In this document: one piece after another, positions 24,097 to 34,840 of the stretch
Layout of the letters: each line of letters begins with the position of its first letter
Numbering within the stretch: position 1 is the first letter of the stretch
Source: Juglans regia
Taxonomy: Eukaryota > Streptophyta > Magnoliopsida > Fagales > Juglandaceae
DNA length: 64,000 nt
Assembly: GCF_001411555.2 (NCBI RefSeq)
Contig: NC_049904.1
Location: forward strand, 31,385,370-31,449,369
Direction of reading: 5' to 3'
Position numbers and translations under genes: made by a program
Notes under the pieces: generated by a model
What the model was told of the DNA's origin: nothing
Database searches by the model: none
The model's input: only the letters and a program-made list of their open reading frames with translations

Positions 24097-26040
24097 TCAG
24101 GGAATCAAATCAACCAAAGAATAATTTCCAAATTCCTGAATCATCCTACCTAAACACCCCAATACCTCATAAATCTCATCCACTTGATGGTGTGATCTAT
24201 CAGCGGATACAAATCCATGAATAATCCCTTTTGCCTCGATACAACTCCACCCTGGTTTCTTCTTCATATACTCCTCGTTCACAACTCTCCTAACTTCTTC
24301 AACTTCTTCCCACTGTCCCACACTGGCTTGTACATTACTCAACAGAGTATGATACCCAACATTATCAGGTTCCAGTTCCAAAAGCCTTTCTGCTGTATAT
24401 TCCCCAAGTTTTATGTCGCCGTGAATTTTGGAAGCTGCAAGAAGAGCACCCCAAATCCGACTATCCGGAGAAATAACCAGTTTCACTATAATGGCTAAGG
24501 CCTCTTTAAGATTTCCGTGTCGACCCAAAAGATCCACCATGCAAGTGTAGTGATCCAACTCAGGCTCGATACCATGGATCCATTTCATGAAAAAATAAAC
24601 TTCACAGCCTTCTCTGATAAGACCAGAGTGACTACAAGCAGACAATAAGCTCAAGAAGGTGACACTGTTTGGTTTTATTCCTTTTTTCAGCATCAGACCA
24701 AAAAGTTCTAGGGCTTTAAAACCTTGCCCATGAGTCCCAAAGCCTTCAATCATAGTGGTCCATGTTACTAGATCTTTGACCAATATATCATCAAAACATA
24801 CCCTAGCTGAAGAAATGCTTCCACATTTTATGTACATGTTTAAGATAGAGGTCTCGAGGTGTGTAGTTTCTTTCTTGGAACTGTTCAACAAGTTTCTTAT
24901 AAAGTAACAATGAACTGTTTTGCCCAATTGCAGAGCTCCCAGATGTGTATATGCATCAAGAATGATTCTCAAAATTTCTACCCCAGGTTCAACATTTGCA
25001 GCTTGCATTTGACGGAACAAATCTATGGCATCCTTAATATAACCATTTTGAATTAAGCCCGACATCATAGCACCACATGTAACAGTATTTTGAAAAGGAA
25101 TTTCTCTGAACAACTGTGCCGATGTCTCTATTTTCCCACACTTGGCGTAAAAACCCAATAAAGAAGTCAGCAACACATCATCCAGTAAACCAGTTTTTAT
25201 AGCTAAACAATGCATCCACTCACCTTGAAAAATATCTCTAGACTTCGCAAATGCTGAAATTAGTAATGTTAAAGTCTCAACGCTGAGTGCTGCTAGACCC
25301 TGCATTTTACTGAACGTACTGACCAATTTTTCAAAGTCTCTTTCCATGGAATAAAAGCATATCAAAGTATTCCAGGAAACATCATCCCTTTGTTCAACCT
25401 CCCTGAAAAACCTTTCAACTTCTTCAACACTGCCTGTCTTGGTATACATTCTCAAAATTGAATTTTGTACAGATCCATCTATTACTAACCCGACCTTGAT
25501 CGCATAACCATGAAGTTGCCTCCCTTTGGTCAAGCTTTCACCGGCACAACACGCCTGCAACATTACGATCAAAGTCACTGAATTGGGCTCAAGCTCTACC
25601 CTCAGTTGCTGAAACAAATCAAAAGCACCACTAATGTTTCCTTCTCCAGCATAGCCTGCAATTATCGAAGTCCAAGAAACCAAGTCTCTATAAGACATCT
25701 CATCAAACAATTTACGAGCATAACCTAGACGCCCGCATTTCACATAGACCTCGATCATCGTATTAGAGAAGTATACATCAAATCCAAACCCCATTTTCGT
25801 CGAAACACAATGCACCATCTTTCCATAAATGACATCTCTCTGGAGCGATGAAACAGCTCGGTTTACTATCGGAAACGTAAAGCTATCATGGGCAACACCC
25901 AATCCTCTCATTTCCTTGTACAACAGAAAAGCCGAATAAAAAAAACCCGAGTCGACGTGGGATTTGATGGCTGAATTCCATGCCAAACTGCGATGCAGTT
26001 CTAAGGAATTAACCACCCGAAACGATGCTCTCAAGGTCAT
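24097..26040 (-). CDS. Pentatricopeptide repeat protein, PLS class with E/E+ tail
   Basis: Intronless, 647 residues. I chose the ATG at 26040 because a stop codon lies a few codons further upstream. From about residue 30 to 520 it consists of PPR motifs of the plant PLS type, with phrases such as YVKCGRLGYARKLFDEM, DLVSWTSIIAGYAGEG, MYIKCGSISSARVCF and DLVTWTTMIEGFGTHG. The C-terminal part (about 525-640) is an E and E+ domain (GALLAASKIHGDIKLGE, LEPDNVGYHTLLSN, KKPGWSCIEAKGIIHGF). There is no DYW deaminase domain. Such proteins bind organellar RNA one base per repeat and usually help C-to-U editing in mitochondria or plastids, recruiting a DYW partner. Target and organelle cannot be read from the sequence. 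Single-exon structure is typical. Exact orthologue not identified. Confidence 0.92.
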   Translation of the reverse strand: MTLRASFRVVNSLELHRSLAWNSAIKSHVDSGFFYSAFLLYKEMRGLGVAHDSFTFPIVNRAVSSLQRDVIYGKMVHCVSTKMGFGFDVYFSNTMIEVYVKCGRLGYARKLFDEMSYRDLVSWTSIIAGYAGEGNISGAFDLFQQLRVELEPNSVTLIVMLQACCAGESLTKGRQLHGYAIKVGLVIDGSVQNSILRMYTKTGSVEEVERFFREVEQRDDVSWNTLICFYSMERDFEKLVSTFSKMQGLAALSVETLTLLISAFAKSRDIFQGEWMHCLAIKTGLLDDVLLTSLLGFYAKCGKIETSAQLFREIPFQNTVTCGAMMSGLIQNGYIKDAIDLFRQMQAANVEPGVEILRIILDAYTHLGALQLGKTVHCYFIRNLLNSSKKETTHLETSILNMYIKCGSISSARVCFDDILVKDLVTWTTMIEGFGTHGQGFKALELFGLMLKKGIKPNSVTFLSLLSACSHSGLIREGCEVYFFMKWIHGIEPELDHYTCMVDLLGRHGNLKEALAIIVKLVISPDSRIWGALLAASKIHGDIKLGEYTAERLLELEPDNVGYHTLLSNVQASVGQWEEVEEVRRVVNEEYMKKKPGWSCIEAKGIIHGFVSADRSHHQVDEIYEVLGCLGRMIQEFGNYSLVDLIP

Positions 26041-26876
26041 AGACCTTCTCACATGCAAAACTCATGCAGCACGCGTTCTATTAAAACGAAAAATCAAACA
26101 GAGCGCAAAATAAGATAAAATTTGGAAGTCTGTCAGACAACCGTGCGACCATCGCAGCCATTCGGAAGAGTAGCTGAGAACGATCCTCTACTGATAGAAC
26201 GGTCCAAAGACCGCGAATCTGTTATTCACGCTCTGATCGCACGGTCATGGCTCATCAACCAGACTTGGATTCCTGTCTTCCTTAGAACTCAAGGAAACAG
26301 AAGTACAACCTATAGAACAGATCCTGTTCAAGTAAGGTCGTGCCCTCTTCAGCTGCACTCTCGCACTATAAACCTTTCTTTTACTTCTTAAGTTCCCAAT
26401 GTGGGATTGTCAGCTGCAGACAAAATAGAAAATAGAGGATTCTATCATTGTGGGCTGATGTTCTTCAAGTAGTCTGTGCTACTCCTTATGAAGCCCAATA
26501 GCGTGGCAAAAATATTTTTTTCTGGAGGAAGACAAGTTTGTGGGGGGAATGGTAAATTAGGATTCATTAACATTCAAAATTCCGATCATATATTAGTTTT
26601 CTGGATAATTTTCATTTTTTTCTAATAATTTAATCTATCCTTTCGATAGCACTTTTCCGAAATCGATCGCAAAATTTTATTTTATTTTATTTTATTTTTA
26701 TTTAAATATATTTACACCACATATTACCTACATAAATTTATACTATTTAAAATTTTAAAATTTATATTACAAATAAAATTATATTGCTGAAATTAAAAAT
26801 TTTTAATAAAATTATTATTATTATTTTTTATGTTTAAACAAAGAGTAATGCTAGGCAGTCACCTAGCAGTGACTGT

Positions 26877-27370
26877 TAGGGGTGGGCAGCGGGGCCTCGC
26901 ACCTATCTGCCCCGTCCCACATATAGCGCCCCTAGAGAGGATGGGGCAGGTTTAGGCCCTCCCTGCCCTCCGCCCCCACTTACATGTTTATATATATTTG
27001 TTTATATTATATATATATATAAACATAAGTATATATTTATATTTTACAAATTGTGTATATATAAATATATATTACAATTTGTTAGACTTATTCAAAAAGT
27101 ATGCACTAGCAAATTTAAAAATTATAGTCATATTTACAAAATTTAAATTTACAATTTGGGTTTAAAAATATATTTTTAATCACTTTTGAATCTAGAAATA
27201 ATTTTTAAATCTAGTAAAATGTAGTCTATTTTTTAAGTAAAGATGAGGCGAGACGGATTCCCAATCCGCCCTGCACCCCGCCACCTGGATGCAGGGGCAG
27301 GGGATGGGGGTGAAAACCCCACGGGGCTGGGGGCGGGGTGGGGGCTACCCCGGTGCGGGTAGCACCCCTA
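26877..27370. mobile_element. Short non-autonomous hAT-type element with GC-rich ends
   Basis: Starts TAGGGGTGGGCAGCGGGGCC and ends GCGGGTAGCACCCCTA, giving the inverted terminus TAGGGGTG. Near-matching 8-base flanks GTGACTGT (26869-26876) and GTGATTGC (27371-27378) look like a slightly diverged hAT target duplication. The terminal 100-130 bases are strikingly GC-rich and the middle is AT-rich. No coding capacity. The intact hAT at 56,922 begins with the same eight bases but has different subterminal repeats. Confidence 0.7.
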
Positions 27371-27579
27371 GTGATTGCTAGGCGTGCCACCTCGGCAAAA
27401 CTCATGTATTTTCTTTTTTTATTTTTATTTTCCCATTTTTTTAACATCTTTAAACATTTTAAAAAATATATATATATATATATCAATATATTGATAGTTA
27501 TTTCTTTAATTAGTAAATAAGAAAATTAAATACATAAACAATCAAAATAAATGATCAAAATGAGAGAGTAAAGTAGATT

Positions 27580-27790
27580 ATTCTTAAGAGCAATTCTACT
27601 TTGCCGTCTAAGTAATACTACTCTATTTGACCGTTAGGTCAAATTGATCTATTTTATTTTTTTCAAATTTTTTTATTTATATTTTTTTATCATTTTAAAA
27701 TATTTTTATAAAATATAAAAAAATATCAATATACTAATAATCAATTCTTTAACTATTAAATAAAGTAAAAAAAAACACATGAAGTACAAA
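27580..27790. repeat. Family E-like AT-rich element
   Basis: ATTTTATTTTTTTCAAATTT, TATTTTTTTATCATTTTAAA and TTCTTTAACTATTAAATAAA repeat the internal order of other family E copies. The ends are unclear. Confidence 0.4.
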
Positions 27791-27800
27791 AATAAAGAAA

Positions 27801-27974
27801 AAACTTGAGATGAGCTGAGATGAGTTGAGATAAGTTGTGAATAGTAATGAAATGGGTTGTGAATAGTAATGAGATGAGTTGTGAATAGTAGTGAGATTTG
27901 TGAGTTAAAGTTAATGAATAGTAATGAATAGTAGTGAGATGAGCTGAGATGACTTGCGAATCCAAACATTTCCT
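27801..27974 (-). repeat. Diverged MITE family A copy with a 3 x 22-bp tandem
   Basis: Bears GATGAGCTGAGATGAGTTGA and a right end ATCCAAACATTTCCT. Inside, a 22-base unit beginning GTTGTGAATAGTA occurs three times in a row at 27834, 27856 and 27878. Confidence 0.55.
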
Positions 27975-30351
27975 AAAGGTAACAAAGTAGCATTTTTCTA
28001 TTCTTAAATAAAATCTTCGGAGGGTACAATGAATGAGCAGGCAAAAATCCAAATCAACTGTCTTGTCGCAAACATAGAATTCCAGGCAAGATTTTTCAGT
28101 CCATAACTGACGGGGAAATGTAAGGGAAATTTCTGGAAAAGTCGAGATGCAGGAAAAGGTGACAAAAATGACGGCCAAAATATTGGAAAAAAACACCATC
28201 TTAATGTAAAATTTTCCTTTTGTCCAAACAAGACTATTTCTCAATCCTAATCAATTAAATAAGAGCAATTATTAACATGAATTTTTTAACGACCAAATTT
28301 GTAGGGATATATCATATATGCAATTTCCTGTACATGCATCCTCCTTTTTTTCCGGCACACCCGCACACTCCATGCCAAAAACCGCCCATATTCCTCGACT
28401 TTTATATGTTAAACTATACATGGGCTGTTGGATTATTTAAGTTTTGTAATCCGTGACTAATCAAATAAAAAAATTATTTTATTTTCAAACTGATGTGTAA
28501 AGCATATCATTCATAAAATCATATCACATAAATAATGAGATTTAATTTGTAACATTCAAATTCATAGTAATGATGTGAAAAATATAAAGATATGACAGTA
28601 CTAATTTTTTATGATTATAATGAACCTCACAACATATAATGTATTAATACGTCAAACCGGTTCATGTTCAACCTCCAATCCACTTCCAAATTCATCCGTT
28701 CTTCCCCTAACTCATTTCCCTCTCTCACAAATCTTGAATTCTTGCCTCACTCTCACCCTCACCATCTCTTGCCTCTCTCTCCCCGACACTCCCTCTCTCG
28801 CCTCTCCATCCCTAAATCAACTTTTTCCTCTCTCAAGACTTTGACTACCACTACCACGAAGGCAACTCGACGGAGCTCGACTCCCAAAATTGTGACAACG
28901 GACTGAGCTTGACCTCGAGAGAAGCTTCCTACCGCTGTTAGATAATTTTTTCAAATGTCGTGTAATTTTTTGAGTGATTGTATCTTTTTATTATGGTGAT
29001 TGTAGTCTAGACTATGGAAAGATGTGGGGATATGGATTGATAACGCCACTTTGAGAAATGAATAGCAAATGTTTGTAATAACAATTCAAAGAAAATATTT
29101 TGCCCCAATACTCACGGACGTTGAATGTAGAGGTGAAGACTCATGGATGCAAGCTGATGTCGGCGATGGGTCCGTCATCACTAGGTTGGTTATGTTAAAT
29201 GCACGTTTAATATTAAAAAAAATGCTACATCATAATTCGTATGGAGTATGAGAAAAAGTGGTAGGTGTATAGAAGAACTCATAAAAATATCCTATGGCCA
29301 TTCTAGAAACCATTACCAAAGTCGTGCAAATAGCAACGCATCATGGTATAAAGAGGAATGCACCTTTATTTTTTTGTTTAAGGAAAAATATCAGTCTTAC
29401 TTGCATTTTCTACACACGATTTGATTACTTGGCAACATGGTTATTTTTATTTTTTATTTTTTATAGAAAATTGACTTCTTCTATTTATGAGAGAAAAATT
29501 ACATCTATAATCAGATACATATAGAAAAATTCTCAAATCACAAGTCAATTACTGCATTTGGAATTTCACCAGTACACAAATTACTTTGTGTCTGATATAG
29601 TCTTGACTACTGTTGTTGCTCTTCACAGATAAATTATCTAAGAGATAACACTCTACCTAAAATAGAGACTCATACCCCATCATTCATAGTTAATTGGTTA
29701 CTAGCATTAATGTCTTGTCCACGTGGATTATATATATATATATATATATCATGCTTAGCATTACTCATACATATGCATCGTGCATGGCACTTTCCCATCT
29801 GTTCATTCGTCGCACAAATCACGCCACAAACGTAGATATATATATTGTAGCAGATGGAATGTCGTGTTTCATGGCATTTTTGTATCATAAATAAGATAAT
29901 GTTTTAAGTAGTTTTGTATGATTAATAATCCGTTGACAATATGTTAAAAGAAATATTATTTTTTTAATCTTAAATTTTATTTATTTTTTCATTTAGTTCA
30001 GTTACCTAAAATATATCACATTAATTAAAGTGATAGGATGTAAAATAACATTATTTATACAATAATTATCCTCAGATTAATGAGGAATCTGACCTGTCCC
30101 AACTTAATTTGATAACTATTATGCCCAGACTCACCATCTAAATACATGTCACTAGTTAGGAAAGATAATATTTTCCATTTTTTCTTCATAAAATACGGAA
30201 TTGACTTATTGATCTAAAAATTAAAAATATTAAATGAAAGTCACGCTTTCTTGTACCATACTTCTATATATAAGACGTGTTAGATAGGGTATATATGCCG
30301 TGTTTTTCATCATATAATCCAGTCATGCGGTTCATACCTGAATATAAAGAA

Positions 30352-30515
30352 TAATGTTAGATACAATTATAAGTTGTACAACCATCACACATAACTTTTG
30401 AAAAAGAGTGAAATATATCATTTAAAAATTAAATTCTTTTCATATAGATCTCATATTTATTCAGGAGTGTGAGACGCTTGCGCACTCTATAACTGCGAAT
30501 ATTATTTCTCAAATC
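30352..30515. repeat. Short repeat family B, copy 2
   Basis: Pattern AATGTTAGATACAATTATAA, AAAAAGAGTGAAATATATCA, TAAATTCTTTTCATATAGAT, then GAGACGCTTGCGCACTCTAT, which parallels the copies near 15,215 and 34,101. Confidence 0.55.
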
Positions 30516-30566
30516 ATCTTCACAAATTAGTGCAGTACCAATAAAAAGTGAAAAAAAATATATTTA

Positions 30567-30752
30567 GATCTGGTTTGTTTTAAAAAATAATCTCATATCA
30601 TCTAATCATTACAACTTTTTTAAACTTCTAAACAAAATACAAAAAAAAAATCAAAATTTTCAAATTCTAAAACAAAAATTATATTAAAAAATTATATTCT
30701 AATAATATTTTATTCAACTTTTATCTCATTTCAACCAAACGACATCTTTATA
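30567..30752 (-). repeat. MITE family A, copy 10
   Basis: Ends TCTGGTTTGTTTTAA and CATTTCAACCAAACGACATC. The interior has TCATCTAATCATTACAAC and ATATTAAAAAATTATATTC. Confidence 0.65.
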
Positions 30753-30802
30753 TAAATACATAAATACACCACCCACAAAATTAATGAGATATTCTCTTTT
30801 CT

Positions 30803-30962
30803 ATAGAAAAATTATACTCACTCACACCACATACCACACATAATTTTTTTTTTTACCAAATGTGTGATGTATGAATTATGAGTAGAATAAATCAGTTAGT
30901 TTAAAAAGAATAAAACAAAAAATAAATAAAAATAAGTATGGTATGTATGAATGATGAGTAAC
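30803..30962. repeat. Short repeat family C, copy 3
   Basis: CTCACACCACATACCACACA at the left, then TGTGTGATGTATGAATTATG, GAGTAGAATAAATCAGTTAG, and an inverted closing GTATGGTATGTATGAATG. Confidence 0.65.
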
Positions 30963-32636
30963 AAATCTCTTTCCCATATAAACAGCAATATTGACAATAT
31001 TTTTCACTCTCGAAACCCGCCCCTTGACTCGGTATATTCGTCGCCTCCCTCCTTCGCATCTACTTTCATCCTTTCCTCTCATTGCATATATAGAATTCAT
31101 TCACATAGAATTTTTTATTTTTATAATTTATCTTTCTATAATGAAATAGCTTATTTATCACCATTGAGTCACCTCCAAATAACACGCATCATACCATCAT
31201 TCTCATGCCTCCAATTTACAACGTACCTCCATTGTAGATTTTCTTTTAGATATGTAACAGTTCATTAACAAAGATAATAAGAAAAGTTATTCCTTTAATC
31301 CCAACTTCCCCTCCTTATAATTTGTTTTTATATTTTTTGATTGTTCAATACTTAGGTCAAAATGTTTTGGAGAAGAGTCCCCAACCCCCCCACCTACTCT
31401 AGCTTTATACATCAATCGTTGCCCAAACTAAACACCCATACAAACCGTCCCATATATACGTCTCCAACAATTGATCTCTAGGTATTAGCTAGGAAGAATT
31501 GTTGTCAAATGACCAATGTGTGAAACTAACATATCACCTTAAACCACGTTTGGACTTCACGCGCTGTCACTTATTCACGCTTCTAATGTCGATACACATG
31601 ACATTGATGTACTCATCATCTTTTAAATTAGACTCACCCATCTTCAACCTCCAACGTGTAGACTCCACACGCTGATATAGTTGTAGCTTTCTCTAATTAT
31701 GAGTGTCTCCAATCAATATCGATTGGTTTCATCTCATTCTATCTATCCATTTGTAGCATTCTCTAATTATAAATTCTGAGGAAGAGGAAGTAGAAAGTAG
31801 AAAGAGAAAGCAAAAATCTGCATTAGCTAGGCCAACACAACGAAATACAAAAATTACAAAAAATTAATACAACAATAGGCTTTAAAACCACGCACAAGGG
31901 AGGCTTGCCCCTGAATCTTTCAAGAATTGTTGGATAAAGAGAAATTATATTTACAATTCTAAAATGTGTAAATCTCGCGCACCCTATTTAAAAATAATAA
32001 TTAAATTTAAAATTCACATGAAAAATTTATTTTTTAATAATAGATCCTATTTTTTCAAAAAAAAAAAAACCTGAAACATTATATTTTTTTAAGTACTAAT
32101 TCCTTCCCCTAAGGTTGTATAAGAAATCGATCTAGAAAAATTCAGATCAGCCGCCAGAGCTCAAAACCGGCCATAACTAATGGAGAATCAGTCGGCATGC
32201 GACAAAAAATAGAGAGAATCAAAATCGGCAGGTTCAACGTCGGTTCGAACCTGGTTTAAACACTAAACCGGCCAATTAAAGAAATTATATATATATATAT
32301 TTTATTTATTTTGTACTCAAACTAATGCCGTTTTACTTAAATTTAAGTGAAACAATATCGTTTTAAACTTGTAATTATGTTTTAAACAGAACTAAAATGA
32401 CGCATCATTTTATTCATAATATATTAAAAAAAAGTAAGTAGAACGTCACCATTTAGTTTAAACAAAATAGCTATCTCCTCTGCAATACTTTCTCTCTACT
32501 CTCTCAAACAAAGTTCACCGATAAATCAATCGAGAACTGCCGATGTCAAGACGACCGATGTTTGTCCTCCCCCATCGACCTGTTTCGATCAGTTTTCTCC
32601 CCCAAAAGACACGCCGATGGGTCAGTTTTCACTCTT

Positions 32637-32828
32637 AGGTTGTGTTTAGATGTTGAAGTGAGTTGAGTTGAATTGAGTTGAGATGATAAAATATTGTTAG
32701 AATATTATTTTTTAATATTATTATTATTTTAAGATTTGAAAAAATTGAATTATTTATTATATTTTGTGTTGAGATTTGAAAAAGTTGTAATGATGAGTTG
32801 AGAGGAGTTAAGGAATCAAACGAAGCCT
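32637..32828 (+). repeat. MITE family A, copy 11 (well preserved)
   Basis: AGGTTGTGTTTAGATGTTGA at the left. The right end read inward is AGGCTTCGTTTGATTCC. Core GTTGAGATGATAAAATATTG and two GATTTGAAAAA blocks are intact. It lies about 300 bases past the stop codon of the CML36-like gene. Confidence 0.8.
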
Positions 32829-33120
32829 TAATATCCCCCATTCAATTATTAAAATGCTAGCTGAAAAAATTTATTATATATTTTCTCATAGTATATGTAC
32901 GTAAAAGTAGAACACAACTCCTCAAACTTAAAGTTCGACCAACCAAAGCCGTCCTATTCGACCGTCTTCAAGATCTCGATACCCTTGACTGATCTCACCA
33001 CAAGAAATACAACAAAATTCCCCATCCCACCCCCAACCAAATAGGAAATACCCAAATCAAAATACAAAAGAACTGTGGATTTATCCTTAACATCAGGAGC
33101 CACGTGACATGATGATATGA

Positions 33121-33804
33121 TCATCTCTGCAGCTCCATCATACGCGAGAAGTCCTCGAAGCACACGAACCCGTCGCCGTTCTTGTCCACACCGGCTATCA
33201 TGCGCCTGCAATCCTCTATCGTGCACCTTTCGTCCCCTATAGCCGTAAAAAATCCCAACAGCTCCTCCGCCGTGATCATCCCGTCGTGATCCGTGTCGAA
33301 GAAATCGAACGTCTCGCGCAGTTCCGAGTCGCAAGCCGGCTCGCTAGCCGAACCCACGCTACTCAGCAGCGCCTGCAGGCTTATGCACCCGTCGCCGTCC
33401 CGATCCACCTCGCTCAGCATCATCGTCAGCTCCTCCTCGCTCGGTGGCTCGGCTCCCATCCTACTCAGCAGCGCCTCCAGCTCTTTCCTTGACACTCTGC
33501 CGTCGTGGTAATTGTCCATGAACTTGAACGTTTGCACGAGTTCCGCATGCATATCGGCCGAGGAATCGGACCAGTTACCCGATATCTCGGGCAGGACGCT
33601 CTTGGGGGTCCCAAGATCGGCGATGCCGACGCCAGAACCGGGCTTATGGATCGACGTGGAGGCGTCGGAACCCGAGGACGACGAAGTTCCGGATCCAAAC
33701 GAAAAAGGGTCGGACCCGGACACGGAGGACCGGTCCTTCTTGGACCGAAAGAAGCGCTTGGGGCTGACAATGAGGTTCTTCGGGTTGATCTTGATGAGCT
33801 TCAT
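33121..33804 (-). CDS. CML36: Calmodulin-like calcium sensor, CML36/CML35 type
   Basis: Intronless, 227 residues, ATG at 33804. A serine-rich N-terminus (residues 1-80, starting MKLIKINPKNL) precedes four EF-hands. Loops: EF1 97-108 (DNYHDGRVSRKE), EF2 134-145 (DRDGDGCISLQA), EF3 170-181 (DTDHDGMITAEE), EF4 207-218 (DKNGDGFVCFED). Length, basic N-terminus and the C-terminal FSRMMELQR match the plant CML35/CML36 group as I remember it. Those proteins are calcium sensors that change shape on binding Ca2+ and regulate partners, for instance Ca2+-ATPases. EF2 has Ala instead of Glu at loop position 12, and EF1 has Tyr at position 3, so these two hands probably bind Ca2+ weakly; EF3 and EF4 look canonical. 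A TATA-like box lies about 175 bases upstream. Coding sequence is much more GC-rich than its surroundings, typical for intronless CML genes. Confidence 0.93.
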   Translation of the reverse strand: MKLIKINPKNLIVSPKRFFRSKKDRSSVSGSDPFSFGSGTSSSSGSDASTSIHKPGSGVGIADLGTPKSVLPEISGNWSDSSADMHAELVQTFKFMDNYHDGRVSRKELEALLSRMGAEPPSEEELTMMLSEVDRDGDGCISLQALLSSVGSASEPACDSELRETFDFFDTDHDGMITAEELLGFFTAIGDERCTIEDCRRMIAGVDKNGDGFVCFEDFSRMMELQR

Positions 33805-33976
33805 GGCAAAATGATAGACCCAAACAAGCAGAGGAAGGGGGGGAGAGAGAAAGTGGAGAGGGGAAGAAGAGTGGTTTGAGTGGAAGGAGGTAGGAAGGAC
33901 GGAGGGTTAAATGCTTGCGATGAGAGCAGTGCCATGGCAGCTTCGAGGAAGCTTCCTTTCAGCTTTTCAAGTGGGT

Positions 33977-33985
33977 GTATATATA
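33977..33985 (-). promoter_or_regulatory. TATA-like box of the CML36-like gene
   Basis: On the minus strand the sequence reads ACGTATATATACACC, about 175 bases before the ATG, with an ACGT core directly beside it. The position suits a leader of roughly 140 bases. Not proven. Confidence 0.5.
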
Positions 33986-34100
33986 CGTGACTCATATTAC
34001 TGCTATATCAGTATAGCCGTGGAAAAACATATCATCTTCAAATATTATATTTATATTTTAATAGTATAATGCACGTTATACTATTAGAGTAATGCTACGT

Positions 34101-34246
34101 ACAGTCGTGGAATGCGCAAACGTCGTGCAGTCGCTTTGAAAAAGAGTGAGGTCCACTATTAAAAAATTAATTTCTTTTCAGGTGGGTCCCTTATTTATTC
34201 ACTTTTTTCAAAGCGACTGCACGGCGACTGCACGCTCACGACTGCA
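34101..34246. repeat. Short repeat family B, copy 3, strong foldback, in CML36 promoter
   Basis: The left arm ACAGTCGTGGAATGCGCAAA, with GTGCAGTCGCTTTGAAAAAG, is mirrored at the right by TGCAGTCGTGAGCGTGCAGT and GTGCAGTCGCTTTGAAAAAA read inward. Arms are about 45 bases. It lies some 300 bases upstream of the CML36-like start codon. Confidence 0.75.
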
Positions 34247-34284
34247 AGTATCATTTCTCATACTATTATACATTCTTTCTGAAT

Positions 34285-34560
34285 AAATTTTTTTTAAATA
34301 ATACTACTCTTACCAATTAGTTTTACCAATAATTTTTACCGCTCTACTTTTTTTTATTTTTTTATTATTATTTCTTTTTACTTGATGATTAAGTAAATAT
34401 TTTTTAATAATATTATAAATTTTTTTATTTTTTAAAAAATATTAAAAAAATACAAAAAAAAAATAAAAATCACAAAATCATTAACGGTGGCTCCCAGCGG
34501 TAGCTGGGAGCGGTGGCTCTAGCGCCGCTCATTTTTTTTATAATAAAATCTAAAAAATTA
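34285..34560. repeat. Short repeat family E, copy with GGCTCCCAGC core
   Basis: AT-rich unit followed by GGTGGCTCCCAGCGGTAGCT and GGGAGCGGTGGCTCTAGCGC. The GCTCCCAGC / AGCTGGGAGC part is itself an inverted repeat. Related cores occur near 35,500 and 35,880. Confidence 0.55.
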
Positions 34561-34643
34561 GTTTTTTTTTTTTTTATTTTTTCGGATAGAGTTCATTTAT
34601 AAAATGTCTGCACCAAATTTAGATATGCCTGACATAAGCAGCT

Positions 34644-34840
34644 TAAGGGTGAGTTTGAATGTTGAAGTGAGTTGAATTGAGTTGAGTTGAGATGATAAAA
34701 TATTATTAGAATATTATTATTTTTTATTATTATTATTTTGAGATTTAAAAAAGTTGAATTGTTTATTATATTTTATGTTGGGATTTTAAAAAAATTATAA
34801 TAATGAATTGAGATGAGTTCAACTTTCAAACGAAGCCTAA
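34644..34840 (+). repeat. MITE family A, copy 12 (well preserved)
   Basis: Left TAAGGGTGAGTTTGAATGTT; right read inward TTAGGCTTCGTTTGAAAG. The core GTTGAGATGATAAAATATTA and GTTGAATTGTTTATTATATT are intact. Confidence 0.8.

Larger units (their letters stand above)
26059..33120. other. Repeat-rich intergenic region without a supported gene
   Basis: This separates the PPR gene from the CML36-like gene, both transcribed leftward. Bases 26,060-26,450 are less AT-rich and probably form the PPR promoter and leader. The rest holds a GC-rich hAT-type element, MITEs and moderate-complexity stretches near 28,600-29,300 and 31,000-31,900, in which I recognise nothing. Confidence 0.55.

Noticed and set aside
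26041..26058. A longer PPR start at 26058.
   Set aside because: The codon there is TTG and a stop lies two codons upstream. The first in-frame ATG is at 26040.
27226..27486. Gly/Pro-rich open frame overlapping the GC-rich element.
   Set aside because: The composition is explained by the G/C-rich end of the mini-hAT. There is no independent evidence for a protein.
28611..28906. Two overlapping Ser/Leu/Pro-rich open frames.
   Set aside because: Pyrimidine-rich sequence open in several frames at once, with no motif. More likely a repeat-derived or leader-like stretch.
33286..33879. Several open frames of 68-124 codons on the plus strand opposite the CML36-like gene.
   Set aside because: They are antisense shadows caused by the GC-rich coding sequence. 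The minus-strand frame has four ordered EF-hands.
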